In this document: positions 16,560-25,513 of the stretch, piece by piece
Position numbering within the stretch: the first letter of the stretch is position 1
Layout of the letters: every line of letters starts with the position of its first letter
Source of the DNA: Gemmatimonadota bacterium
GTDB taxonomy: Bacteria; Latescibacterota; UBA2968
Direction of reading: 5' to 3'
Length of the DNA stretch: 32,662 bases
NCBI GenBank assembly: GCA_002727195.1
Contig: PBWH01000026.1
Span: 77,868 to 110,529, forward strand
Made by a program: the position numbers and the translations under genes
Notes under the pieces: model-generated
The model's input: only the letters and a program-made list of their open reading frames with translations
Told to the model about the DNA's origin: nothing
Database searches by the model: none

Positions 16560-17357
16560 ATGACAACTCACACCAGCCGCATTTCGATCGGTCGATTCCT
16601 CCCGATGGATTCGCCGCTCCACGCCCTCGACGCGCGGACAAAAGTCCTCTGTTCTGTCGGCCTAGTCGCGTCATTGTTCTGGGCACCGGCATCGACAGCG
16701 TGGGGATTCGCACTCGGCTCGCTCGCCCCAGTGGTAGTTGGGGCCCGTATCCCGTTCAGCTACTTACTCGGGAACCTCCGCCCGCTCGCACCGATCGTGA
16801 TCCTGACAGTCGTGCTCAACGGGATCTACACACCGGGCACCGGAGTCCATCCGAGCCTCCCGCTCACAGCCGAAGGCCTGGTCCGGGGTGGTGAACTCGG
16901 CCTGCGTCTCGTTGTCATCGTCACGGTGACCGCGCTTCTGAGTCTGACCACCTCACCCCTAGACCTGGCGGACGGAATCCAATCCATGCTCTCCCCCCTT
17001 TCTCGATTGCGGATTCCCGTACACGAGCTGGCTTTGACGACGACCATCGCCCTGCGCCTGATCCCCCTGCTTTCAGACGAAGCCTTGCGCATTCGAACCG
17101 CTCAGCTCGCACGTGGCGCCTCCTCACAGGGTGGTCTGACGCGAAAGCTGAAAGATCTGAGCGCGATCCTGATCCCTCTCTTCATCGCCGCCTTCGGCCG
17201 CTCCGAGCGGTTGGCCGAAGCAATGGCGGTTCGAGGCTATTCGGGTGCCGAGGGTCGCACCAGATACCGGATGTCCCGTCTCGGCCCCAAGGATCTCGCT
17301 GCGGTCGTGACGACCACCATCATCCTATGGCTCGCCTTTACGATGGCGCGGGGCTAA
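16560..17357 (+). CDS. ecfT: Energy-coupling factor (ECF) transporter T component
   Basis: EcfT is the membrane scaffold that couples two ATPases to a vitamin- or metal-binding S component. The 265-residue protein from ATG 16560 has hydrophobic segments in its N-terminal half (LCSVGLVASLFWA, LAPIVILTVVLNGIY, LVVIVTVTALLSL) and one at the C-terminus. It has the two cytoplasmic Ala-Arg-Gly-type coupling motifs, AQLARGAS and AMAVRGYSG. The start is chosen because the promoter at 16468-16496 excludes the longer frame from 16416; no good Shine-Dalgarno is visible, and ATG 16604 is an alternative. No EcfA ATPase or S component is in the window. truA starts at the next base after its stop, an arrangement also familiar from Firmicutes ecf-truA operons. 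Confidence 0.88.
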   Translation: MTTHTSRISIGRFLPMDSPLHALDARTKVLCSVGLVASLFWAPASTAWGFALGSLAPVVVGARIPFSYLLGNLRPLAPIVILTVVLNGIYTPGTGVHPSLPLTAEGLVRGGELGLRLVVIVTVTALLSLTTSPLDLADGIQSMLSPLSRLRIPVHELALTTTIALRLIPLLSDEALRIRTAQLARGASSQGGLTRKLKDLSAILIPLFIAAFGRSERLAEAMAVRGYSGAEGRTRYRMSRLGPKDLAAVVTTTIILWLAFTMARG

Positions 17358-18122
17358 ATGTGGCACTATCGGCTCAACATTGAGTATGACGGGACGGACT
17401 TTAAGGGATGGCAGGTCCAGCCGGACCAGCGGACCGTACAAGGAGAACTGGAAGCGCGCCTCCACCAGTTATTCAGCACCGCCATTCGGACAACGGCGGC
17501 AGGCAGAACGGACACCGGCGTACACGCGCTTGGCCAGGTCGTGAACTTTTCGGTTGATCGAGAATCGAAACCGGAAGAGCTGAAGAAATCGCTGAACGGC
17601 ACGCTCCCCCCCGACGTGGTTGTCCACGCCGCATCCGAGGTCGACGCGGAATTCAACGCACGTTTCTCGGCCACGGGGCGAACGTATCGATATGACATTG
17701 AGTATGGGCATCGTGCTGTTGGACGCGCTTACGCCTGGGTGCGCCAGAACCCTCTCATGCTGGACGACATGCGACACGCTGCGACGCACATCACCGGCGA
17801 GCACGACTTTACCTCCTTCTGCGTCGCGGCTCACGAACGGGAATCCCGGGTCTGTGATATCCGGAAGTGTGACTGGTCCACGACCGGTGAAGGGATCCGG
17901 CTGACGATCTCCGCCAACCGGTTCGTTCGATCGATGGTGAGGAGTCTGGTGGGCACCTTCGTCGATGTCGGACGGGGGTTTATCGAAGCGGACACGGTTC
18001 GAGACATCTTGAGTAAGCAGGATCGGTCGGCCGCGGGGACGACGGCTCCCCCCCACGGATTGTTTCTCGTTCAGGTTGATTACGGGGACATCGAGCAGCG
18101 GAATGCCGAAACGGTTACATAG
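17358..18122 (+). CDS. truA: tRNA pseudouridine(38-40) synthase
   Basis: TruA converts uridines 38-40 of the tRNA anticodon stem to pseudouridine. The 254-residue product has the normal size, opens with YDGTDFKGWQVQPDQRTVQGELE, and carries the catalytic aspartate Asp52 in GRTDTGVHALGQ. Near the C-terminus NRFVRSMVRSLVGT is the family's second conserved block. It starts with ATG directly after the ecfT TAA and its 3' end overlaps the start of the protease gene by 20 bases. Confidence 0.96.
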   Translation: MWHYRLNIEYDGTDFKGWQVQPDQRTVQGELEARLHQLFSTAIRTTAAGRTDTGVHALGQVVNFSVDRESKPEELKKSLNGTLPPDVVVHAASEVDAEFNARFSATGRTYRYDIEYGHRAVGRAYAWVRQNPLMLDDMRHAATHITGEHDFTSFCVAAHERESRVCDIRKCDWSTTGEGIRLTISANRFVRSMVRSLVGTFVDVGRGFIEADTVRDILSKQDRSAAGTTAPPHGLFLVQVDYGDIEQRNAETVT

Positions 18123-19203
18123 ATCGGCTGCCCTGGCGACACTAATTGTGACACTGACGCTGGGTGCAACCGCTGCGAACGACGAGATCAAAGCATCTCG
18201 TCGCACCGGGATCGTTCGAGCGGTGGACCGGGTCGCACCGACCGTCGTCAGCATCAACACGTTTCACTACAAGGAATACCCGAAGTATCGCGACCCATTC
18301 TTCGACTACTTCTTCGAGAGTCCGTCGATGGTTCGCGAGCGGGTCCCGGGCATCGGGTCCGGTTTTGTTATCCGTGAAGACGGGTATGTTCTCACGAACA
18401 GCCACGTTGTGGAGAACGCGCGAGAAATCAGCGTCACGTTCCCGGACGGCAAGAAGTTCGATATAACTGATGTGGCGAACGATGTCCTAGTGAACCGGGA
18501 GAAGGACCTAGCCGTCCTTCGGATCGACATCGATGGCCTGGAAGTTCCGGAGTTCGGCGACTCGGACAGCATTATCATCGGGGAGTGGGCGATCGCCATC
18601 GGCAATCCGTTCGGGCTCACAATACAGGATCCCAACCCGACGGTGACGGTCGGTGTGATCAGCGCGGGCGGGCGTGACTTCAGGCCCCTGGAGGACGGAC
18701 GCACGTACCGGGGCATGATCCAGACCGACGCCTCGATCAACCCGGGAAACAGCGGTGGCCCCCTCGTCAACAGCGTCGGACAGGTCATCGGCATCAACGC
18801 GTTTATCTTCGAGCAGTCCAAGGGCTCTCAGGGCATTGGCTTCGCGATCCCGATCAACAATGCGATCGAGGTCGCCGATCAGTTGATCGACGGCGGCAGC
18901 CCCGAGTTCTGGACAGGTGTCGTCATCCAGAACCTGAATCGGCGAAAAGCCCGGGCACTCGGACTGGCGACCACCTCGGGTGCCCTGATCCTCACCGTGA
19001 ACGAGGCAAGCCCGAGCCAGAAGGCCGGCCTGACCCCGGGAGACGTGATCGTCCAGGTCAACGGGTTCACCGTTCGGAGCGCCGACGAGGTCGTAGAGGC
19101 CTTCCGCGAGGGGCGTGTCGGCGCTGCATATGACCTGATGGTACTTCGGGGCCGGACCCTGTTCAGGACCCGTCTCGTCCTTGAGCGTGACCCGCAGAGT
19201 TAG
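18103..19203 (+). CDS. HtrA/DegP-type periplasmic serine protease with one PDZ domain
   Basis: This is a trypsin-fold S1C protease for protein quality control outside the cytoplasm. From ATG 18103 the product is 366 residues. An N-terminal signal or anchor, MPKRLHRSAALATLIVTL and following residues, ends near ATAAND. The catalytic triad is visible as His101 (TNSHVVENA), Asp135 (DLAVLRID) and Ser217 (INPGNSGGPLVN). One PDZ domain (about residues 270-355) includes SPSQKAGLTPGDVIVQVNG. The single PDZ makes it resemble DegS or the short HtrA type rather than DegP. The frame is open upstream to 18076, but those codons lie inside truA and the signal peptide fits ATG 18103. Confidence 0.9.
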   Translation: MPKRLHRSAALATLIVTLTLGATAANDEIKASRRTGIVRAVDRVAPTVVSINTFHYKEYPKYRDPFFDYFFESPSMVRERVPGIGSGFVIREDGYVLTNSHVVENAREISVTFPDGKKFDITDVANDVLVNREKDLAVLRIDIDGLEVPEFGDSDSIIIGEWAIAIGNPFGLTIQDPNPTVTVGVISAGGRDFRPLEDGRTYRGMIQTDASINPGNSGGPLVNSVGQVIGINAFIFEQSKGSQGIGFAIPINNAIEVADQLIDGGSPEFWTGVVIQNLNRRKARALGLATTSGALILTVNEASPSQKAGLTPGDVIVQVNGFTVRSADEVVEAFREGRVGAAYDLMVLRGRTLFRTRLVLERDPQS

Positions 19204-19216
19204 GAGCAAAAACCCG

Positions 19217-19876
19217 TTGATTGCACGAGAGGCATACCCATTCCTACTGATCACAGGCGTTCCGTGCTTGATCCTGCTGGTTCTCGGCCGGTCCGACGGG
19301 TCGATGTGGCTCCAGGGCCTCGGTGCCTTACTGTTTGTGTTAACAGCGTTTATTGCCTTCTTTTTCAGAGATCCGGATCGGATAACGCCCGCCGGAGAGA
19401 ACTTGTGTGTATCTTCAGGTGACGGTAAAGTGGTCGCCATCGAAGAAGTAGAAGATGAATGGGTAGGCAGGGCGTTACAGGTTTCGGTTTTCCTGTCCGT
19501 TTTCAACGTGCACGTCAACCGAATCCCTTGTTCCGGAAAGGTCAAATCCGTGGACTACTGTCCTGGCAAGTTTCGACTGGCCTTTCTGGACAAGGCGTCC
19601 GAAGATAATGAGCACACCGTCGTCCGCATCGACGGAGCGGGCTATCGAATGGCGGTCAAACAGATCGCCGGATTCGTCGCTCGCAGAATCGTTTGCCGGC
19701 TCGAGCCCCAGCAATCGGTCACCGCGGGAGAAAGATACGGATTGATCCGTTTCGGGTCTCGCACGGACCATATCCTACCGGCAGGGAGTGACGTCAAGGT
19801 CAGCCTCGGGGATCGGGTCAAGGCTGGAGAGACGATCATCGGAGTCATAGACAATGAGAAAATCGTTCATTCCTAA
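19217..19876 (+). CDS. psd: Phosphatidylserine decarboxylase, short type
   Basis: Psd makes phosphatidylethanolamine from phosphatidylserine at the inner membrane. From TTG 19217 (AGGAG at 19203-19207, spacing 9) the product is 219 residues, the size of the short Psd subfamily. Two N-terminal membrane segments (LITGVPCLILLVLG and LGALLFVLTAFIAFFF) precede FRDPDR. SGDGKVV, FLSVFNVHVNRIP and FGSRTDHILP are family motifs; the Gly-Ser of FGSR is where the proenzyme self-cleaves to give its pyruvoyl group. The frame extends to 19181 but would overlap the protease gene. Its end overlaps pssA by 23 bases, matching the consecutive steps the two enzymes perform. Confidence 0.92.
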   Translation: MIAREAYPFLLITGVPCLILLVLGRSDGSMWLQGLGALLFVLTAFIAFFFRDPDRITPAGENLCVSSGDGKVVAIEEVEDEWVGRALQVSVFLSVFNVHVNRIPCSGKVKSVDYCPGKFRLAFLDKASEDNEHTVVRIDGAGYRMAVKQIAGFVARRIVCRLEPQQSVTAGERYGLIRFGSRTDHILPAGSDVKVSLGDRVKAGETIIGVIDNEKIVHS

Positions 19877-20591
19877 TCTGTTCACCGTAAGCAACCTGGC
19901 GTGCGGTTTCCTGTCGATCCACTACGCGGCCACCGGTCGTCTGGTCCCGGCTGCCTGGTTGATCGTCATTGCAGGGTTCCTGGACGCCTTCGACGGAAAG
20001 CTCGCGCGCCTGATCGATTCGGAAGCAGACTCGGGTGAGTTCGGCCTCCAGTTCGACTCGCTGGCCGATGTGTGTTCCTTCGGGGTCGCACCGGCCGTCC
20101 TGATGCTCCACTACTTCGACCCGATAATCGGTCCATCCTGGGGTCCCGTGACGACAGCGTTCATCTTCCTCCTCAGCGGCGCTTTCCGGCTGGCCCGGTT
20201 CAACGTCAAGAACGATGACCGCGAAGAGCAGGAAGTGAAGCCCGACTTCGTCGGCCTCCCGATTCCGGTCGCCGCCGCCACGTTGTGTTCCTTCGTGATC
20301 TTCTCACAGCGTGTGTGGGATAGCACCCCGGAACCGCTGGTCGGCCTGACGCTCTGCGTCCTGCTCGCCTTCCTGATGATCAGTCCGTTCGACTACCCTG
20401 CCTTCCCTCGTTTCACGTTTGAAACCGCTAGGGACCGTTTCCGGATTGCCCTGTCACTGGGTGCCATGATACTCGTCTTCTTGTTCACTGAAGCCGCCTT
20501 CTTCCCCGTAACGATGGCCTTCTGTCTGTCGGGCGCCCTCCGTTGGCTAAAACATCACATCGTCGGCCGGGAGGCCGTCGACCTGAGCTAA
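19854..20591 (+). CDS. pssA: CDP-diacylglycerol-serine O-phosphatidyltransferase
   Basis: PssA makes phosphatidylserine from CDP-diacylglycerol and serine, supplying Psd. The 245-residue membrane protein is of the Bacillus-type CDP-alcohol phosphatidyltransferase family. The motif reads DAFDGKLAR, then G and FDSLAD. The stretch between AR and the conserved Gly is 11 residues here (LIDSEADSGEF) rather than the usual 8, a small insertion in the active-site loop. SFGVAPAVL follows as expected. Several hydrophobic helices span the rest. ATG 19854 lies inside psd, so the two are translationally coupled. Confidence 0.94.
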   Translation: MRKSFIPNLFTVSNLACGFLSIHYAATGRLVPAAWLIVIAGFLDAFDGKLARLIDSEADSGEFGLQFDSLADVCSFGVAPAVLMLHYFDPIIGPSWGPVTTAFIFLLSGAFRLARFNVKNDDREEQEVKPDFVGLPIPVAAATLCSFVIFSQRVWDSTPEPLVGLTLCVLLAFLMISPFDYPAFPRFTFETARDRFRIALSLGAMILVFLFTEAAFFPVTMAFCLSGALRWLKHHIVGREAVDLS

Positions 20592-20609
20592 CACCGGGGA
20601 ATTACAAGT

Positions 20610-20891
20610 ATGGGTAAACGTAGCGTTGGATTTCTGATTGTCGCGATCTTCGTCGGTATGCTCGCCGGAAACATCATCGGAGAGGGGCTCAGCCTCATCT
20701 TCGACAACCTTGGACTCCAGAACAACGTCGTACAGAAAGTCCTCGTGGAACCGCTCCACGAGTATGAGTTTTTCCCGATGCGTCTCAACCTGGTAATCCT
20801 GACGCTGACGTTCGGGTTTTCTATCAAATTCAACGTGCTCAGCCTTATCGCAATCGGATCAGCCTGGTATTACGTGAAGTACTCTTACTAG
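20610..20891 (+). CDS. DUF4321 family small membrane protein
   Basis: The 93-residue product has an N-terminal membrane segment (VGFLIVAIFVGMLAGNIIGEG) and a second near the C-terminus (LNLVILTLTFGFSIKFNVLSLI and onward). I recognise the pattern as DUF4321, a family of unknown function often found near gat or tat genes. ATG 20610 follows GGGGAA weakly. It lies between pssA and tatA on the same strand. Confidence 0.75.
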   Translation: MGKRSVGFLIVAIFVGMLAGNIIGEGLSLIFDNLGLQNNVVQKVLVEPLHEYEFFPMRLNLVILTLTFGFSIKFNVLSLIAIGSAWYYVKYSY

Positions 20892-20930
20892 GCAGTTCCG
20901 CCGAGAGGCAATCACATTGAATCAAGGCAC

Positions 20931-20948
20931 GCGAGGCTGTCCCCTCGC
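20931..20948 (+). promoter_or_regulatory. Small hairpin just before the tatA ribosome site
   Basis: GCGAGG at 20931-20936 pairs perfectly with CCTCGC at 20943-20948 around a 6-base loop. It ends 2 bases before the TGGAGG ribosome site of tatA. Possible modulation of tatA translation; weak evidence. Confidence 0.3.
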
Positions 20949-20959
20949 TGGAGGCTTCC

Positions 20960-21208
20960 ATGTTTCAGGGCATCGGTACCTGGGAAATACTGCTCATCTT
21001 TCTCGTCGCACTCCTGCTGTTCGGTGCCAAGCGGATCCCCGAGATCGCGAAAGGCCTTGGCAAAGGGATCACGGAGTTCAAACGCGCCGTCAAGGACGTG
21101 AAGGACGAGATCGAGACGAACGTGGACGACGCGCCCCCCTCCCCCCCACCCCCCCCGGCGAACACGGCTCCCCAGAGCCAAGAGCCGGAGAAGAAAGTCG
21201 AATCATAA
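20960..21208 (+). CDS. tatA: Twin-arginine translocase subunit TatA/TatE
   Basis: TatA oligomers form the channel for folded proteins. The 82-residue product has the classic layout: a short N-terminal membrane helix ([20 protein letters not shown]), the FG hinge, an amphipathic helix ([20 protein letters not shown]), then an acidic tail. The tail contains a run of prolines (PPSPPPPPA), which may need EF-P for translation. ATG 20960 follows TGGAGG. TatB-type and TatC genes are not in the window. Confidence 0.93.
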   Translation: MFQGIGTWEILLIFLVALLLFGAKRIPEIAKGLGKGITEFKRAVKDVKDEIETNVDDAPPSPPPPPANTAPQSQEPEKKVES

Positions 21209-21229
21209 ACAGTTCACGGGAGTGGTTCA

Positions 21230-22684
21230 TTGGCAGTTGAGGGCGACCTGAACGAGCGTCCGGCGCACGAACTGATCGACGCCCTGAAGTCGGGTGAGGT
21301 CAGCGCGCGGGAGTTGACGGATTCTGTGCTGGCGGCAATTGAGCGTCAGCAGGAACAAATCAACGCATACATCACGATCGACGCGGACGGCGCGCGCGAA
21401 CAAGCAGATGCCGTCGACCGTCGCATCGCCGCAGGCGAGTCACTAGGACCTCTGGCCGGCATCCCCGTCGGTCTGAAGGACCTGATCTGTACCGAGGGCA
21501 TCAAGACCACCTGCGCCTCGCACATCCTGAACAACTTCATCCCTCCATACGACGCGACCGTCACACAGCGACTGAAGGCGGCTGGCGCCGTCATCGTCGG
21601 CAAGCTCAACATGGACGAGTTTGCCATGGGATCGTCCAACGAGAACACAATCGCCGGTCCCGTTCGCAACCCACACGATTCGGAACGTGTCGCAGGCGGA
21701 TCGAGCGGCGGCTCTGCAGCTGCCGTCGCATCCGGACAAGCAACGCTCACGCTGGGATCAGACACAGGCGGATCGATCCGTCAGCCGGCGTCGTTCTGCG
21801 GTGTCGTTGGCTTGAAACCTACCTATGGACGGGTTTCCCGGTATGGGCTCGTAGCCTACGCCTCCTCACTCGACCAGATCGGCCCTCTGGGGCGCAATGT
21901 GAGGGACACTTCCCTCATTTTTGACGTAATCGCCGGACACGACGCGCACGACTCCACCTCTGCCGACGTGCCCTCCCCCAACAGCGCAGCCCAGTTGGAA
22001 CAGGGCGTCGAAGGACTCACCGTCGGGATTCCGAACGAGTTCTTCTCCGAGGGACTGGACAGCGAGGTCGAAACCGCCGTCCGAAAGGGCATCGCCCACC
22101 TCGAGTCACGAGGCGCAAAGATCGTCGACGTCAGCCTGCCGGTGGCCGGCCATCCGGAGTACGCAATCGCCGCATACTACATCATCGCCACGGCGGAGGC
22201 TTCGTCGAACCTGTCCCGATACGACGGCGTGAAATATGGCCACCGAGCGGATACGGACGACCTGATCGAGTTGTATGAACAGACGCGAAGCGAGGGATTT
22301 GGTGATGAGGTCAAACGCCGGATCATGCTCGGGACCTACGCGTTAAGTGCGGGCTACTACGACGCCTACTACCTCAAGGCCCAGCGGGTCCGGACGCTCA
22401 TCAAAGCGGACTTCGAGCGCACGTTCAAAAGCTGTGACATCCTGGCGACGCCCGTCGCTCCCACCACGGCGTTCAAGATCGGTGAGAAGGTCGAAGATCC
22501 ACTCCAGATGTATCTGTCCGATATCTACACGGTCTCGGTGAACCTGGCCGGGATTCCGAGCATATCCGTCCCGTGCGGAAAGTCCGAGGCAGGCCTGCCG
22601 ATCGGACTCCAGCTGCTCGCGCCCCCTTTCGAAGAAGATCGACTTTTCCGCTCCGCCCGTGTCGTCGAACAGGAGCTTACCTGA
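21230..22684 (+). CDS. gatA: Aspartyl/glutamyl-tRNA amidotransferase subunit A
   Basis: GatA releases ammonia from glutamine and feeds it to GatB for transamidation of mischarged Glu-tRNA(Gln) or Asp-tRNA(Asn). The 484-residue amidase-signature protein shows the Ser-cisSer-Lys triad as Lys83 (VGLKDLI), Ser158 ([14 protein letters not shown]) and Ser182 (TGGSIRQPA), each four residues beyond the Staphylococcus aureus numbering. TTG 21230 follows CGGGAG. Its TGA overlaps the gatB ATG. gatC, usually upstream, is not between tatA and gatA. Confidence 0.96.
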   Translation: MAVEGDLNERPAHELIDALKSGEVSARELTDSVLAAIERQQEQINAYITIDADGAREQADAVDRRIAAGESLGPLAGIPVGLKDLICTEGIKTTCASHILNNFIPPYDATVTQRLKAAGAVIVGKLNMDEFAMGSSNENTIAGPVRNPHDSERVAGGSSGGSAAAVASGQATLTLGSDTGGSIRQPASFCGVVGLKPTYGRVSRYGLVAYASSLDQIGPLGRNVRDTSLIFDVIAGHDAHDSTSADVPSPNSAAQLEQGVEGLTVGIPNEFFSEGLDSEVETAVRKGIAHLESRGAKIVDVSLPVAGHPEYAIAAYYIIATAEASSNLSRYDGVKYGHRADTDDLIELYEQTRSEGFGDEVKRRIMLGTYALSAGYYDAYYLKAQRVRTLIKADFERTFKSCDILATPVAPTTAFKIGEKVEDPLQMYLSDIYTVSVNLAGIPSISVPCGKSEAGLPIGLQLLAPPFEEDRLFRSARVVEQELT

Positions 22685-24171
22685 TGACCTGGGAAACCGT
22701 CATTGGCCTGGAAGTCCACGCCCAACTGGCAACGCGCACCAAGATCTTCAGCGGCGCGCTCGTCGAGTTCGGAGCCGACCCCAACACCAACGTCACCCCG
22801 CTCTGCCTCGGATTGCCAGGCACACTTCCTGTCCTCAACAAACAGGTCGTCGAGCTGTCGATGCGGATGTCATTGGCGGTGGGCTGCCAGATCCAGCCGC
22901 GCAGTCGCTTCCTGCGGAAGAACTACTTCTACCCCGACCTCCCGAAGGGATACCAGATTTCCCAGTTCCAGTCTCAAGAGGAAATGCCGCTCGCAACCGG
23001 GGGCGAGATCGAGGTTCCGACAGCCGACGGAGGTACGAGATTCGTCAGGCTCGTACGGATCCACATGGAGGAGGATGCGGGGAAGAGCATCCACGACGAA
23101 GATTTCGTCCCGGTGGGTGAGTCGATGGTCGACTACAACCGAACCGGCGTCCCTTTGATCGAAATCGTGTCCGAACCGGATATGCGGGCTCCCGCAGAAG
23201 CCGCAGCCTATGTGACCCGGCTTCGCGAGATCCTCATTTACACAGGTGCCAGCCTGGGAGACATGGAGAAAGGCCACGTTCGGATCGACGCCAACGTTTC
23301 GATTCGCCCAGAGGGATCATCCGAGCTCGGTACCAAGGTAGAGCTCAAGAACATGAACTCGATTCGGAACTGTCAGCGCGCGCTCGAGATCGAGGTGGAC
23401 CGCCAGATCGAGACCCTCGAAGCGGGTGGCGAGATCCGACAGGAAACCATGCTCTTCGACCCTGTTCGGGAAGATGTGCGACCGATGCGCAGCAAGGAAG
23501 AGTCGGACGACTACCGATACTTCCCGGACCCCGACCTCGTCCCCATTCTCGTTGACCAGGAATGGATCGACCGCGTGGCCGAACAGGTCCCCGAACTCCC
23601 GGCCGCCAAACGAGAACGGTTTGCAGCAGAATATGGGTTCGACGATGGCATTGTCGAGGTCCTGATCGCAGACCGTTCTACCGCCGACTACTTCGAACGG
23701 GTCGTGGGTGCCGGAGCCGATGCTCGTCAGGCCGCCAACTGGGTCCAGGGCGACGTCCTCCGTCTCGTCAACGAAACCGGAGCAGCCGTCGACGACCTCA
23801 AGGTCACCTCGGATAGTCTCGCCGCCTTGATCAAGCTGGTGGCCAACGACACCATCAGCGGCAGCATCGCCAGAAAGGTCTTCCAAGAAATGGCATACAC
23901 GGGAGATGATCCGAGCGCTGTCGTAGACCGGCTCGGACTCGCCCAGATCAGCGATGAGGGCGAACTCGAATCGACGGTCGACCAGGTACTCGCAGACCAC
24001 TTGGATGAAGTCGAGAAGTTCAAGGGAGGAAACAAGAAGCTGATGGGTTTCTTCATGGGGCAGGTCATGAAAGCGACCAAAGGCCAGGCCAACCCCAAAC
24101 TCGCGACCCAGCTGATTCAGAAAAAATTGAGTTGCCCCCGCCGTGCCCGATCACGACCAGACATGGTATGA
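22684..24171 (+). CDS. gatB: Aspartyl/glutamyl-tRNA amidotransferase subunit B
   Basis: GatB binds the misacylated tRNA, phosphorylates and amidates it. From ATG 22684 the product is 495 residues. WETVIGLEVHAQLATRTKIFSG, CLGLPGTLPVLN, RKNYFYPDLPKGYQISQ and KVELKNMNS are catalytic-cradle signatures. The C-terminal YqeY-like domain ends with QANPKLATQLIQKKL. The last 13 residues (SCPRRARSRPDMV) look like a frame running past the normal end, overlapping the methyltransferase gene by 29 bases, so a recent loss of the original stop is possible. Confidence 0.96.
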   Translation: MTWETVIGLEVHAQLATRTKIFSGALVEFGADPNTNVTPLCLGLPGTLPVLNKQVVELSMRMSLAVGCQIQPRSRFLRKNYFYPDLPKGYQISQFQSQEEMPLATGGEIEVPTADGGTRFVRLVRIHMEEDAGKSIHDEDFVPVGESMVDYNRTGVPLIEIVSEPDMRAPAEAAAYVTRLREILIYTGASLGDMEKGHVRIDANVSIRPEGSSELGTKVELKNMNSIRNCQRALEIEVDRQIETLEAGGEIRQETMLFDPVREDVRPMRSKEESDDYRYFPDPDLVPILVDQEWIDRVAEQVPELPAAKRERFAAEYGFDDGIVEVLIADRSTADYFERVVGAGADARQAANWVQGDVLRLVNETGAAVDDLKVTSDSLAALIKLVANDTISGSIARKVFQEMAYTGDDPSAVVDRLGLAQISDEGELESTVDQVLADHLDEVEKFKGGNKKLMGFFMGQVMKATKGQANPKLATQLIQKKLSCPRRARSRPDMV

Positions 24172-24871
24172 TCGATTCTTCCGGCACGAGTATCTCGTCT
24201 TCGACGAGCACCCCCAGACCGCTCTCGAAGTCGAATTTATCCTGCAGGTGCTGTCCCCCTCAGAGCGCAGCACGATCCTCGATCTCTGCTGTGGCTATGG
24301 ACGTCACACCCATCCGCTGGCGAATGCAGGTCGACTTGTCGGCCTGGACCGCTCGGACGTCATGCTCGGACGTGCGGCGGAAACCTCGTCGTCCGCCTCG
24401 TTCTGCCGTGGAGACATGAGACACTTACCGTTTCCGGCCGAGCACTTCGACGCCGTGTTGTCGCTGTTCTCCTCATTCGGCTACTTCAACGGTGAGGACG
24501 AGAACTATCGCGTCCTCCAGGGGATTGTCTCCACTCTTAAGCCGGGCGGTCACTTCCTGATCGAAACCGTCAACCGGGAGTTCGTTGTCCGTCACTCCTC
24601 CGCGCACCAGGTCTACCGACCGGACGGGATGACCCTGATCGAAGAGCGATCATTCGATCCCATCTCCAGCCGTACGCACGTCAATGTCACCGTCTTCGCG
24701 GATGGAAGAGAGACGCAGTTGCACCATTCGATCCGGATCTACGCGTTCACGGAACTAGAGATGCTGCTCGAATCCGTCGGTCTTCGCGTCTTATCCGTAT
24801 GGGGCGATTTCCGAGGTAGCGATTACACGTGTGACAGCGAGCATACCATCGTTCTCACCCAACGCGCATGA
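24143..24871 (+). CDS. Class I SAM-dependent methyltransferase
   Basis: The 242-residue product has the Rossmann methyltransferase motif I ILDLCCGYGRHTHPLA (about residues 45-60), motif II acidic residue in GLDRSDVML, motif III FDAVLSLFSSFGYF, and LKPGGHFLIE. Substrate is unknown; small molecules are typical of this subfamily. GTG 24143 is the first start and lies inside gatB. The stop overlaps the next ATG. It lacks the conserved cysteines expected of an ArsM arsenite methyltransferase. Confidence 0.85.
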   Translation: MPDHDQTWYDRFFRHEYLVFDEHPQTALEVEFILQVLSPSERSTILDLCCGYGRHTHPLANAGRLVGLDRSDVMLGRAAETSSSASFCRGDMRHLPFPAEHFDAVLSLFSSFGYFNGEDENYRVLQGIVSTLKPGGHFLIETVNREFVVRHSSAHQVYRPDGMTLIEERSFDPISSRTHVNVTVFADGRETQLHHSIRIYAFTELEMLLESVGLRVLSVWGDFRGSDYTCDSEHTIVLTQRA

Positions 24872-25509
24872 CCGATGTCATTGTCTACCTCAAGGCGCCG
24901 GTCGCCGGTAAGGTGAAGACGCGGCTCCAGTCCCGCTACACGCCCGAACAGGCTGCCGATCTCTACCGGGCATTCATCCGTGACACCTTCGCTACCACCC
25001 AAAAGATCGATGCCGATCGTTTCTCTGCCCATTACGACGGCCAAGGTGATGTCGTCGACGACCTGGTCCCTAATGGTTGGAATGTTGTCGCACAGGCCCA
25101 GGGGGATCTGGGGTCACGTATGCTCCACTCTCTGCGTCACGCGATCGGTTCGGGTGCAAGCCGTGTGATCCTGATCGGAACGGACATCCCTTCTCTGCCT
25201 GCCGCTCATCTGTCTGCCGCGCTCTCTCGGCTCGAGCAGGCGGACGTCGTGCTCGGCCCCACATCAGACGGCGGATTCTACCTGATCGGGACGCGCGTAG
25301 AGCTCCCTGATATCCTGGGTGAGGTCGAGTGGTCATCGCCCCACACCTTCGAACAGACAGCAGGTGCTATACAGACGGCCCGTCACACTCTTAGCCTGAT
25401 TCCGCCGTGGTCCGATATCGACACCCCCACCGACCTGGACTTGATCCTTCAGGATCACAAAGCGCCGCTTACGCACACGCGAGCGGCAGTCGAGGCGATT
25501 GCAGGGTGA
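24868..25509 (+). CDS. TIGR04282/DUF2064 glycosyltransferase-like protein
   Basis: The 213-residue product has a GT-A-like nucleotidyl or glycosyltransferase fold. It opens IVYLKAPVAGKVKTRL and carries VILIGTDIPSLPAAHL and VVLGPTSDGGFYLIG, the hallmarks of the DUF2064 (TIGR04282) family. Databases label this family arsenosugar biosynthesis glycosyltransferase, although biochemical support is limited as far as I know. ATG 24868 overlaps the methyltransferase stop, so the pair is probably functionally linked. Confidence 0.85.
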   Translation: MTDVIVYLKAPVAGKVKTRLQSRYTPEQAADLYRAFIRDTFATTQKIDADRFSAHYDGQGDVVDDLVPNGWNVVAQAQGDLGSRMLHSLRHAIGSGASRVILIGTDIPSLPAAHLSAALSRLEQADVVLGPTSDGGFYLIGTRVELPDILGEVEWSSPHTFEQTAGAIQTARHTLSLIPPWSDIDTPTDLDLILQDHKAPLTHTRAAVEAIAG

Positions 25510-25513
25510 CCGA

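Noticed and set aside
24143..24871. ArsM arsenite methyltransferase
   Set aside because: The conserved arsenic-binding cysteine pattern is absent; it is only a generic class I methyltransferase.
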